Assembly (NCBI GenBank): GCA_900314975.1
Contig: OMXI01000014.1
Span: 1-64,000 of the forward strand
Source: an uncultured Eubacteriales bacterium
GTDB lineage: Bacteria > Bacillota > Clostridia > Oscillospirales > Ruminococcaceae
Direction of reading: 5' to 3'
Length of the DNA: 64,000 bases
Positions 7,513-16,503 of this stretch are shown piece by piece. The notes under the pieces were generated by a model that was not told the DNA's origin, did not search any database, and was given only the letters and a program-made list of their open reading frames with translations. The number at the start of each line of letters is the position of its first letter. Positions within the stretch are counted from its first letter, which is position 1. The position numbers were made by a program, and so were the translations under genes.

Positions 7513-10158
7513 TTAAAACCCAATCTTCTTGGTTTGGTTCTTTGAAAGATCTATCTTTTCGTCGGTGATATAGTCCTGCACATCGCTGAGGATAATGTCA
7601 TTTCCTCCCTCGTCCTCGGTGCGCAGGTTCTGGTTCATTATCACCTGATCGAGTATATTTCTGACTGTTCGTGCGTTCGCAAAGTTGTCCTGCTTTCTGA
7701 AATGATCTGTAAGGTCAATCACCAGCTTCAGTGCATCGTCCCTGATGACATAACCCTTGTTTTCAAGCATTCTCACGGCTATCTCGCCAAGCTCTTCACG
7801 GGTATAGTCCTCAAAATCCAGCGTGAACTGAATGCGTGATGCAAGTCCCGGATTGGTACTTATCATCTCCGCCATTTCGTCTTTGTAGCCTGCCATGATA
7901 ACGCAGAACTTTCCCCGCTTGTCTTCCATCTCTTTCAGCAGAACAGATATTGCCTCGTCGCCGTACTCTGCACTCTTGCTGTCATTTGTCAGAGCATACG
8001 CCTCATCAATAAACAGCACGCCGCCCATTGCTTCATTTATCTTCTCAAGTGTCTTAGGCGCTGTCGAGCCTACATACTTGCCGATAAGTCCGTGTGCATC
8101 GGTCTCTGTCAGTTTTGCTTCGGGCAGAACACCTGCATCGTACAAAAGCCGTGAAAGTATCCTGGCAACTTCTGTCTTGCCCGTTCCGGGGTTTCCGTAA
8201 AAGCACATGTGCATATTGAAATCTGCGCTGTCCTTGTTACGCTTTCCATAAGCCTTTATCTTTTTCACCATACGCTTGACAGCGTCAAGCCCGACAAGAG
8301 CATCAAGTTCCTCATCAGCTGTGAGAATACGCCTGTTGACCTTATCGTTCGTCAGCGGCAAATTAATGCCAGAATCCTTTATGTACTTGTTAACATCAAC
8401 GATCTCGACATGACGTTCTTCAGAACCAATACAGCGCAGGCTGTTGTTCATAACGACCTGGTCGATTATATTTCTGATCTCTCTTGCGTTTGCAAAGTTG
8501 GGATCCTTTCGCCTGACATCAGTTATATCAAGCACCTTGTCCATAGCAGGATCACTGATGGAATATTTTCTGTTTCTGAACATCAGCTTTGCTATCCTGC
8601 CAAGCTCCTCACGGGAGTAGTTGGGGAAATCAAGCTCGAACTGAATGCGGGAACGAAAACCCGGATTGGTTTTTATCATCTCGTTGAGCTTGTTCTTATA
8701 GCCTGCAAGGATAACGCAGAATTTGCCTCTGAAATCCTCCATCGCCTTTATAAGCGTGGCAACAGCCTCGTGACCGTAATCCTGTCCATTATCATCAGGC
8801 ACAAGCGAATACGCCTCGTCAATAAACAGCACACCGCCCATTGCAGCGGCGACGACCTCAAGAGTTTTCTGCGGCGTTTCGCCCATATATCTGCCAACAA
8901 GTCCGCTGCGGTCAGTTTCTATCACCTTGTCTGTCGGCAGCAAACCATTTTCGTGCAGTATTCCAGCAATAATGCGGGCGACCTCCGTCTTGCCAGTTCC
9001 CGGATTTCCGTAAAAGCACATGTGCAGGTTGAAATTCTCATCATTTTTATTTGCGAGCGCATATGCCTTTATCTTCTGAATGTTGTTCTTTATTACATCA
9101 AGTCCGATAAGCTCGTTGAGCTTTCGCTCTGCCCTGCCTACAAACAGCTTGCCCTTGTAAAGCTTCATATACATTTTAGGATCCATTTCAAGCATCTCGT
9201 TGTAGATATCAAAGAGCTTATCCTCAGATTCTTCTTTTAAGAAATCCTCACTGTCTGCAACCTCTCTTGCATCGGCAAATATGCTGTTCAAGCACTCGCT
9301 GATACGCTGCTCACACTCATCCTGCCCAAGCCATTTTTCACCGTTGAAAATATACTTCTTACTTGACCGCAGTATATCCGAGCTGATGATAACATTGACA
9401 GCACTCATTACCGCACCGAGCATTTCACCGATCTCTGCAGTGCCATCATCAAATATATCCACCATATACCTTTTTTCAAGTACTCGTTCAAGTTCCTGCC
9501 TGCATTTGGAATAAAGCTCGTCCCACTGCGGATCCTTGCCGAGTTTCATTATCTTCTTTGAGGCAAACGACTTCTCACCGAACAGATTATTCTGCTTGAT
9601 GAACCTCCACAGCTTTGCTATCACCTGTTTTTGCAGCTCAAAAAGCTCATCGGCTTTTCTTACACGTTCGTCAAAAGGCGTCACTACATAGTGCATAACA
9701 ACCTTCGGCAGCTCAATATCCTTTACTTCGTATCTCTTTCCAAGCACATCAAAAAAGTCATCAAGAGTAAGCTTGTTTTCGATCATATGATCCTCTGCTT
9801 TGTCAAGAACGGCAACAAAACTGTTTTCATAGCTTTTGTGTACATACTCGTTCAGCTGGTCACATGACCTGTTAAGACGGTCAATGAATACCTCTGTCTT
9901 TTCTGCATCGTGAACAAACCTGCTTATTTCGCTGTAGCTCGGGAAACGTGTCAATGCCTCTTTGAGACCACGGAATTCCAGCTCATTCATTTTAATCGGA
10001 TCGGTAGAGTACGAATAAATATATCTTCTTATCTCCGAAATGATGAGATCTTTTCTGTCATACGGAGTCTTATACATTGTAAATCCGCAGATACTGCAGC
10101 TGCAGGGCGTATCGCTCTGCTTTTCTTCACCGCAGGCTATACACTTGTAAACGTCCAT
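7513..10158 (-). CDS. Zinc-ribbon, tandem CbbX/SpoVK-type AAA+ ATPase
   Basis: This 881-residue cytoplasmic AAA+ protein has two ATPase modules of the CbbX/CfqX/SpoVK class. The N-terminus has a zinc-ribbon-like Cys set (CIACG, then CSCSICG, residues 5-24). A helical region follows to about residue 340. Walker A (GNPGTGKTEVAR) occurs near residues 381 and 654, and Walker B (GGVLFIDEAY) occurs in each module. The modules are clear duplicates about 273 residues apart; both keep Walker motifs and Arg-rich sensor segments (GFRSRIQFELDF and GLASRIQFTLDF), so both look active. The start is the ATG overlapping the brxL stop (TGATG), a sign of translational coupling. Family members remodel proteins; the target here is unknown. 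It is not one of the standard BREX genes. Confidence 0.88.
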   Translation of the reverse strand: MDVYKCIACGEEKQSDTPCSCSICGFTMYKTPYDRKDLIISEIRRYIYSYSTDPIKMNELEFRGLKEALTRFPSYSEISRFVHDAEKTEVFIDRLNRSCDQLNEYVHKSYENSFVAVLDKAEDHMIENKLTLDDFFDVLGKRYEVKDIELPKVVMHYVVTPFDERVRKADELFELQKQVIAKLWRFIKQNNLFGEKSFASKKIMKLGKDPQWDELYSKCRQELERVLEKRYMVDIFDDGTAEIGEMLGAVMSAVNVIISSDILRSSKKYIFNGEKWLGQDECEQRISECLNSIFADAREVADSEDFLKEESEDKLFDIYNEMLEMDPKMYMKLYKGKLFVGRAERKLNELIGLDVIKNNIQKIKAYALANKNDENFNLHMCFYGNPGTGKTEVARIIAGILHENGLLPTDKVIETDRSGLVGRYMGETPQKTLEVVAAAMGGVLFIDEAYSLVPDDNGQDYGHEAVATLIKAMEDFRGKFCVILAGYKNKLNEMIKTNPGFRSRIQFELDFPNYSREELGRIAKLMFRNRKYSISDPAMDKVLDITDVRRKDPNFANAREIRNIIDQVVMNNSLRCIGSEERHVEIVDVNKYIKDSGINLPLTNDKVNRRILTADEELDALVGLDAVKRMVKKIKAYGKRNKDSADFNMHMCFYGNPGTGKTEVARILSRLLYDAGVLPEAKLTETDAHGLIGKYVGSTAPKTLEKINEAMGGVLFIDEAYALTNDSKSAEYGDEAISVLLKEMEDKRGKFCVIMAGYKDEMAEMISTNPGLASRIQFTLDFEDYTREELGEIAVRMLENKGYVIRDDALKLVIDLTDHFRKQDNFANARTVRNILDQVIMNQNLRTEDEGGNDIILSDVQDYITDEKIDLSKNQTKKIGF

Positions 10159-12278
10159 CAATAATCAACTCCGAGTGCTTTTTTAGCCGCATCCAGCGGC
10201 GACGTATAAAAGACGACCTTTATCTCGTTTTTTATTCTTTCTGGCAGAGTGTCATACTTATCCCTGAAATCGTCAGGCATAAAGATCCTCTTTGCACCTG
10301 CATTTGCACAGGCAACAAATATCTCGCTGATATCACTTGTAAGCGGCATCATGCTGCCCGACATTACCACCTTGCCGCAGATTATAGTTGAAGGCATAAC
10401 AGGACGGTTAGCGAGTGCCGAAAACAGCCCAACGACCTCTGCAACTGACAGCTCATCACTTGAACCCTTTCCCTGAAGGTCATTGAAGAACAGGCTGTAA
10501 TCGTAATCAGCAAATCTGTTTCTGACCAGATTAGCATAAGTTTCACCGCAATAATTGAATGCAGCAATAATGCTTTCCCTGACTGCTTTCGGAGATTTTC
10601 CCAAGCCCTCAACATTCTTGAAGCTGAGCTTTCCGCTTCCGCTGTCAAGCAGCTTGTTTTCAAGCCTGTATATGCCGACCTTATCCTCGACAGACTTTCC
10701 GACAGCATATACATAACCGGGCTTTTCAAAGCCTTCCGGAATAAGCGTGCCGTCTGCTTCTTCGGGAAGATAAACTATATGTTCTTCATTAGTTTCCAGG
10801 TCAATGTATCCCAGTCCTACATCACTGAACTCGGTAGGCTCCATTTTACGAAGCTGCTCTTTCACTCTGCGTCGGCATTCGATCGAATACTCAAGCAGTT
10901 CTTTCATCTCGTCCTTGGTCATAACTTCATCAGGGTACAATAGCTTTGCAAGCCCTGAGAATGTCCTTCTGACAGCCGTTTCATCACGGGTATTGAAGTT
11001 ACGGTTAAGCTCAAAATACTCGCCGAAGCTGTTGGTGAAATCATACCTTCTCATAGCATGACAATACTCTGAAAAGCAGTCTGAAATAAGCCCGAAGTGC
11101 TGAGTGAACAGGCTTGAACGCAGCTTCGGTGTCTCCCAGCCCGGAAGATATGCGTGTATCCTGTCAAAGAATGCCGAGTCATTATTGAACGAATCCGGGA
11201 ACGGTTCAAACAGATTCGTTGTGCGCAGCATTTCGCCGACTGTTCTGAAAGTGTTGCCCTCAAATGCGATAGATGCATCGCTGCCTATCGATTCAGAACC
11301 TCTTGCAAACGAACCATTAGCCATGTAGTTTTTCATCGTCTGAACAAAATCCACAGGAGCTTTTTTCATTCCGCCGACCTCGTCAAAAGCAACGCAGTCC
11401 CAGTTACCTACCAGACCGACTCTGCGTGCAGACAGATTGTAAAACATATTTGAAACAGTCGTCTGTCCGCTGCTCATCAGGATCGAGAACGGCGAAAGCT
11501 CGCTGTAAACATGGCTTTTGCCTGTACCCCTCGGTCCAAGTTCAACGAGGTTATAATTCTTCTGAATGAATGGCACGAATCTGAGCATATAATGCAGCTT
11601 CTGCTTTTCATCAAGCTCGTCAGGCTCGTATCCTGCTGAGCGCAGCATAAGAGATATCCATTCATCCTTTGTAAACTCGCTTCTTGCATTTATTATCTCA
11701 TCAAGATCAAGATTTGCCATCTGTATCGGTCTTAGCGACTCAATGCTAAATGGTGATCCGTACTTTGACTTCTTTTTTCTGCCCCTTTTCTGTTTTTGCT
11801 TGTCGCCGTCAAAGATATCGAAGGTTTCTTCTTCCTGCTGAATATCAGGATCCTTATACTCGATCTTTACTATGCACCAGATACCGCCGATAAGCAGCTT
11901 TTCGTTATGTGAAACAAGGTCAGACTTCACCTCAAACGGTGATATATCAAGGTTTGTAAACTCAGCAATGTACTTGCATTCATCCTCATCAAAACGCACA
12001 GTTATCTTGTCGATGATCGTGTAGCGGCCTTTTTCCTTGATCTTGTATTTCACATACTCACTCTGATCGGGCTTGACATAGTTCTCGGAAAGAATTTTCT
12101 TTATCTTTTCGATGCCGTTGTTTATGATCTCCTCATCATCGGTCGAGCAGTACATTCCAAGTAGATATTCAAGCACATACGTTGGCACATTCGCACCACG
12201 CTTCATCAGCGCAGTGAGATCCTTTCTTACTATCTTCCCCGGAAAAGTATCTATGACCTTTCTGTCAAGAGCATCCAT
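10158..12278 (-). CDS. brxL: BREX system Lon protease-like protein BrxL
   Basis: BrxL is a conserved BREX type 1 component: an AAA+ ring ATPase with a Lon-like C-terminal domain that acts on DNA in phage defence. The 706-residue length fits the family. Walker A is LGPRGTGKSH near residue 245, and Walker B-like CVAFDEVGGM near residue 295. The C-terminal Lon-like domain carries the GSMMPL segment and ANAGAKRIFMP, where the family has its Ser/Lys dyad positions. A basic stretch (KQKRGRKKKSK) lies near residue 165. The start ATG has TTGGAGG upstream. It lies 18 bases after pglZ and overlaps the following AAA gene. Confidence 0.93.
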   Translation of the reverse strand: MDALDRKVIDTFPGKIVRKDLTALMKRGANVPTYVLEYLLGMYCSTDDEEIINNGIEKIKKILSENYVKPDQSEYVKYKIKEKGRYTIIDKITVRFDEDECKYIAEFTNLDISPFEVKSDLVSHNEKLLIGGIWCIVKIEYKDPDIQQEEETFDIFDGDKQKQKRGRKKKSKYGSPFSIESLRPIQMANLDLDEIINARSEFTKDEWISLMLRSAGYEPDELDEKQKLHYMLRFVPFIQKNYNLVELGPRGTGKSHVYSELSPFSILMSSGQTTVSNMFYNLSARRVGLVGNWDCVAFDEVGGMKKAPVDFVQTMKNYMANGSFARGSESIGSDASIAFEGNTFRTVGEMLRTTNLFEPFPDSFNNDSAFFDRIHAYLPGWETPKLRSSLFTQHFGLISDCFSEYCHAMRRYDFTNSFGEYFELNRNFNTRDETAVRRTFSGLAKLLYPDEVMTKDEMKELLEYSIECRRRVKEQLRKMEPTEFSDVGLGYIDLETNEEHIVYLPEEADGTLIPEGFEKPGYVYAVGKSVEDKVGIYRLENKLLDSGSGKLSFKNVEGLGKSPKAVRESIIAAFNYCGETYANLVRNRFADYDYSLFFNDLQGKGSSDELSVAEVVGLFSALANRPVMPSTIICGKVVMSGSMMPLTSDISEIFVACANAGAKRIFMPDDFRDKYDTLPERIKNEIKVVFYTSPLDAAKKALGVDY

Positions 12279-12296
12279 GGTTATTCCTCCAAAAAA

Positions 12297-14882
12297 TTAA
12301 AAATCAAAGTCATCAGCAAAAGCTATGTTGATCTTGTAGTCTTCCTTAGCAAGCACTTCCTTGCTGTCCTTATCGGCTATGTTAAGATAATATACCTCGC
12401 TGTCGCTGAACTGCTCACCTTTCATAGCAAAGTTCACTTTGAAAACTCTGTCCTGAGCATTCTGTGAAACCTTATCAGCTGTAATAGTATGCACATCACT
12501 AATGATATTTCCGTTTTTATCGGTGAAGTACACCTCAAATGATGCAGCGATCGTCTTGCCCTCAACAGGCTCTACCTGATAGAATCTGATAAATACAGAC
12601 GATGTGGTTATCCTTCTGCTTTCCGCAAGCAGCTGGAGCTGGACTTTCTTTATGTCCACAAAATTCTTTGAATCCGCGCGGTAGTTCTTGAACTCAATAA
12701 CAGGAACAACTATTTCCTGCAGACTCATTCCGCCGTGCACATAGTTCACACCACCGCCCTGCATTTTTATCCTTATTGACTCCTGAGGTGCAAAGCCCTT
12801 GTAATCAGTGCCATATCTGTTTAAAGAAACATCAAGCATATACTCTGCATTTGAATCAGCCGAAGTTACAGCATATCGTCTGTCGAGTTCTTTTATCTCA
12901 CCCGTAATATGATGCTTATCAAGTTTTTCGCTCTCCTCAAGCGGACTTCTTGAGTACAAAAATCCGTGATCTGCGGTGATGATTATATTTGAACCGCTGA
13001 GTGTTCCGCAGATCATTTTGACTGCTGACTTGATCTCCTCCATTGCTGTCTCACAAGCCTCAAACACCTGATTTTCAGTTGCAGCCTCTTCACCCATTGC
13101 ATCTATGCTGTTGTGGTAGATATAAACTACATCAGCACCATTGACAAGAGCACGTCTGTCCTCTTTTTTCATAGCCATAAGGTCTGTGTACTTCACAGCA
13201 GCGTTTCTAGCGTTACTTTTTTTGAGGATCTTATCACGATTTGAAGTGCCTGAGGTGCTTGATCCGTCACAGTTGACCTTCATATTGTCTGTTAACTCAA
13301 GATCGCTATGCGGAAGCAGTGCAGCCATTCCATATTTGGTCGCAGAAGGGAAAACAGACTGCATGGAAGAAAGCTTAGCATTACCGTTAGTTTCAGCAGT
13401 TAGTCTTTTTTCAAGCTCCTTTGCTGCTTCGTATCTGAATGCATCGGATATTATAACATAGACTCTTGATCCTCCCGAAACTATCGACTGGACCTTGCGC
13501 TTATAGAATTCACATTGCTGCTCGATACCCACAAGACACATATCTTCTCTCACATCATCAGCGATAAGTGCAGACCATTTTGAACCGAGCTTGCAAAGAT
13601 ATTCATTCTTGTATATATTCTCTACCCTTTCGGCAGCTGTCTTGAAAACATCGTCAAGATAGTCGATTGGGTGCTTTACCGAGCGTTCAAATGCAAGGCA
13701 GAACTTTCTGTAATATGTATCTATATAACAGAGCTTTTCTGTATACAGCGACCACAATTCGCTATACTGCGATACGTGCAGCTGTGCCATGCTTTCACGC
13801 AGACACTCTATCATCTGTGCAGCGCAGCTGATACCATCATATACATCACGATACTTATCTATCCAGCCGCAGAGCTTTCGGCTCTCACATACGCTGATAA
13901 GCTCATCTGTGCGGATGCTGTCATTTATCAGACCTGAGAACATCTTTTCAAGTAAAAGCTCATCAAAGCAAGGCAGACAGCTGGCACGCTGCAGAGTTTC
14001 GTATTCCAGTGTTCTGAACTTTTCATTAAGCTGCAAACGCTCATTGACTTGTGCAATTATTTCGTACAATACATCACTGTCACCCGAGTGCTGCCAATCG
14101 CTGATAAGAGAATAGCAATTATCACATTTTGAGCTCTGCTCGGAAATATACTTTTCCAAGCTGCCCACCATATCGTCGCCAAGCTCTGATGCTGCCGCTG
14201 AAATGATAACATGCGCCGCAAGCTCATTCAGATCGATTGCTTCACTTGCAAAGCCAACAGAGTTTATCAGCATCTGGCGGAAAGCATCATCATTACCGAA
14301 CTTAGTTATGTTTTCAAGCATATCGCTGTCATCACACCGCAGTGAAGCAATCATCAGCGACTTGATGATTCCTCGGCTGCTGTTATCTTTAACGCCGAGA
14401 AGTACGGCAATAATATCACAGTTCAGCTGACCGACAGATGTATACTTCGTGCCGAAAGCCTTCAGCTTACCCACTCTGTCCTGGCTTGCCAGAAACTTTG
14501 AATAGTCCTTTAAAGCCTTACGGTAATTATGCTCGTCGGGGATGCCAAGATCCTGCATAAACATAGATATCCTGTCGGCACTGAACGATTCGCTGTAAAG
14601 CTCGATATCGTGCAGCCAGTTGTCCTGGGCTCTGCCGTGTTCGGTGGGATCATAGACGAGGTAATCGCACTGAGCATCATCGTGTTCGAGCAGCTTTTTT
14701 GCAGTGAAATTATTGCTGCCCGTGAGCTTTAGCAGCTTAACACCGTCAGGTACAAGCTCATCAATAACGTCCTCGAACTCTTTTTCGGGATCAAACCAGA
14801 ACACAATGCGGCGCTTGTAGAACTCCTGCAGCAGTGCGCTGAAACGCTCGGTAAGATTTTGCTTTATATTTTCAATGGTCAT
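12297..14882 (-). CDS. pglZ: BREX type 1 phosphatase-domain protein PglZ
   Basis: PglZ is the signature protein of BREX and Pgl systems and carries an alkaline-phosphatase-superfamily core. The 861 residues match PglZ type A. Motifs include RIVFWFDPEKEFE near residue 25, the metal-site segment VYVIISDAFRYEAAKELE near residue 475, and NIIITADHGFLYSRSPL near residue 635. A C-terminal beta-rich domain follows. It is encoded directly after the C-terminal pglX gene (15-base gap), in the usual BREX type 1 order. The ribosome binding site is weak (GGGCTGG), so translational coupling to the upstream gene is likely. Confidence 0.94.
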   Translation of the reverse strand: MTIENIKQNLTERFSALLQEFYKRRIVFWFDPEKEFEDVIDELVPDGVKLLKLTGSNNFTAKKLLEHDDAQCDYLVYDPTEHGRAQDNWLHDIELYSESFSADRISMFMQDLGIPDEHNYRKALKDYSKFLASQDRVGKLKAFGTKYTSVGQLNCDIIAVLLGVKDNSSRGIIKSLMIASLRCDDSDMLENITKFGNDDAFRQMLINSVGFASEAIDLNELAAHVIISAAASELGDDMVGSLEKYISEQSSKCDNCYSLISDWQHSGDSDVLYEIIAQVNERLQLNEKFRTLEYETLQRASCLPCFDELLLEKMFSGLINDSIRTDELISVCESRKLCGWIDKYRDVYDGISCAAQMIECLRESMAQLHVSQYSELWSLYTEKLCYIDTYYRKFCLAFERSVKHPIDYLDDVFKTAAERVENIYKNEYLCKLGSKWSALIADDVREDMCLVGIEQQCEFYKRKVQSIVSGGSRVYVIISDAFRYEAAKELEKRLTAETNGNAKLSSMQSVFPSATKYGMAALLPHSDLELTDNMKVNCDGSSTSGTSNRDKILKKSNARNAAVKYTDLMAMKKEDRRALVNGADVVYIYHNSIDAMGEEAATENQVFEACETAMEEIKSAVKMICGTLSGSNIIITADHGFLYSRSPLEESEKLDKHHITGEIKELDRRYAVTSADSNAEYMLDVSLNRYGTDYKGFAPQESIRIKMQGGGVNYVHGGMSLQEIVVPVIEFKNYRADSKNFVDIKKVQLQLLAESRRITTSSVFIRFYQVEPVEGKTIAASFEVYFTDKNGNIISDVHTITADKVSQNAQDRVFKVNFAMKGEQFSDSEVYYLNIADKDSKEVLAKEDYKINIAFADDFDF

Positions 14883-14897
14883 TTGAACCAGCCCTTT

Positions 14898-15902
14898 TTA
14901 CTTGATTTTCTCCAGAATGTCTGAAAGCTTTTCGTAGTTATTCTTTACGCCGTCATCAAGGTCAAGCGGTATCATCGAATCCGCAAGGTGCTTGACCTTT
15001 GGCTCGTAAGCGGCGATCTCATCGGATTGTGTACGCAGTTTTTCCAGCTGCTTTTTGAGGCGTGACTGCTGTGCACCCGATGCCGATACGAGCTGAGACT
15101 CCAGCATTTCTATCTGCGTGTGGTAACGCTCCTGAAGCTCGTGAACATAGTTCGTTCTGACAGTTGCAACGGTGTCGGGGCGGTAGCGGTGAATATACAT
15201 CAGCGCCTTGAAGCCATGTTTTTTGCCCGAGCTGAAAAGCCAGTAGATCGGACGTTTCTGATAGATCTTGCAGTGGTCTGCGTAAAAATCGTTCAGAAAA
15301 TAACTGCGTATCTTTTCCCTTGCGCCGTCACCCTTTGTGCCAAGAGCGTCAGCGACAAAATTGAGGTTTTCCTCAAGGGTGTCCTCGCCGTAAACGACCT
15401 TAACGAACTCGACAAAGCGGGTGGTTGCATCGTCACGGAAATACTCGTCATCGCAGATCGGGATAACATTGTCGCTGTCGGGCGGGAAAATGCACTTTTC
15501 CCAGGCACCGTCAATGAATATCTCATCGTAGACTTTTTTCTTGACATTCAGCGCCCTGCCAGCCTCGGAGAGCGCCTCCTCCTGCTGATTTTTCGACTCC
15601 TCGCTTTCACGGAACACCTCGTTCCAGTCGCCGCCTGCGAACACCAGCCCGTCACGCTGAATGCTGTAACGCCCGAACATACAGCCCACAGCGTAGCTGA
15701 CAAGGCTTTTGATGTCACGGGTGAGGTCGGCACGGCGCACGGTCACGTCCCTGTCCTCGACCTCGGGTGTCAGCTCGCCGCCCAAGCCGTAAATGTCGAT
15801 GAAAATGCGGTTGAGTTCTTCCTCGTTTGCCTTTAGCTTCTGGAAACGGGCTTCGCATTCCTGCTCCCATTCTTTATATTTATCACTTATTAGTTTGCCC
15901 AT
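14898..15902 (-). CDS. pglX: C-terminal fragment of split PglX methyltransferase
   Basis: The 334 residues correspond to the C-terminal part of PglX. The segments KANEEELNRIFIDIYGL, LTPEVEDRDVTVRRADL and SYAVGCMFGRYSIQRDG are characteristic of uninterrupted PglX proteins just after the target-recognition region. Here they are a separate gene with its own start (ATG 15902) and a GGAGG ribosome binding site embedded in the end of the preceding HEPN gene, two bases away. A C-terminal coiled coil (about residues 245-320) may hold it to the N-terminal part. Together the two pieces give 1,200 residues, the usual length of one PglX. Adenine methylation by BREX needs PglX, so I infer that the fragments assemble in trans. 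Confidence 0.88.
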   Translation of the reverse strand: MGKLISDKYKEWEQECEARFQKLKANEEELNRIFIDIYGLGGELTPEVEDRDVTVRRADLTRDIKSLVSYAVGCMFGRYSIQRDGLVFAGGDWNEVFRESEESKNQQEEALSEAGRALNVKKKVYDEIFIDGAWEKCIFPPDSDNVIPICDDEYFRDDATTRFVEFVKVVYGEDTLEENLNFVADALGTKGDGAREKIRSYFLNDFYADHCKIYQKRPIYWLFSSGKKHGFKALMYIHRYRPDTVATVRTNYVHELQERYHTQIEMLESQLVSASGAQQSRLKKQLEKLRTQSDEIAAYEPKVKHLADSMIPLDLDDGVKNNYEKLSDILEKIK

Positions 15903-15904
15903 AT

Positions 15905-16492
15905 TTAAGAGTCCTCCAGCTTACCTTTTTCAATAATATCTATCCATTTCAATAAAGTAGATTTCTTCAACACCATACGAGAACGGACTTGAAACCCACC
16001 ATTATAATTCAATCCATCTTCTAATACAAACATTACATCTGAGCTATTTTTTATAGAATACATAGCTAATCTACCATGTGCAAAAGCATTTCTTATATGA
16101 TAACAAATTGCCATAAATTCATTATATCGACTTGGCTTATATATTGCGATACGTTCTTCTTGCCTGTTTTTATAAAATCGCTCGGTCAATCTTACATTTC
16201 GACAAGCTTCTTTCATCTTATCAATAGTTTTAACGGACACAAAGGTGTTATTTGAAACTAAGCTTGCAACTTCAAAAAGCTTACTTTTTAATTTGCCTTT
16301 TTGCCAAACATCGCTATTCCACCCATACTGCCTTATTGGAATTGAACTTGAACTCAAATCATCACATGGTGTATTGATGACATAAAACAGAACTAATCGT
16401 TTTAAATCATCATCGGCATAAGAAGCTGGGACTTTCTTTTTTACCCAACGTGGGTTCTTTTCGGTCAGTTCAAATCCATTACTATCTGCCAT
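15905..16492 (-). CDS. HEPN-motif protein inserted within pglX
   Basis: This 195-residue soluble protein is encoded exactly between the two pglX pieces. Residues 134-139 read RNAFAH, the RNxxxH catalytic signature of HEPN-superfamily RNases, in a predicted helix (YHIRNAFAHGRLAM) preceded by another helical segment, as in HEPN folds. The rest (Lys-, Tyr- and Asn-rich) is not a family I can name with certainty; it resembles small stand-alone HEPN proteins of defence loci. The start at 16492 has GAGG nine bases upstream. It is visibly more A+T-rich than pglZ, brxC and the first half of pglX, as is the adjoining recognition domain of PglX. It could be a toxin unleashed when BREX fails, or a subunit; both ideas are inference. 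Confidence 0.75.
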   Translation of the reverse strand: MADSNGFELTEKNPRWVKKKVPASYADDDLKRLVLFYVINTPCDDLSSSSIPIRQYGWNSDVWQKGKLKSKLFEVASLVSNNTFVSVKTIDKMKEACRNVRLTERFYKNRQEERIAIYKPSRYNEFMAICYHIRNAFAHGRLAMYSIKNSSDVMFVLEDGLNYNGGFQVRSRMVLKKSTLLKWIDIIEKGKLEDS

Positions 16493-16503
16493 ATTCTATC
16501 GCC

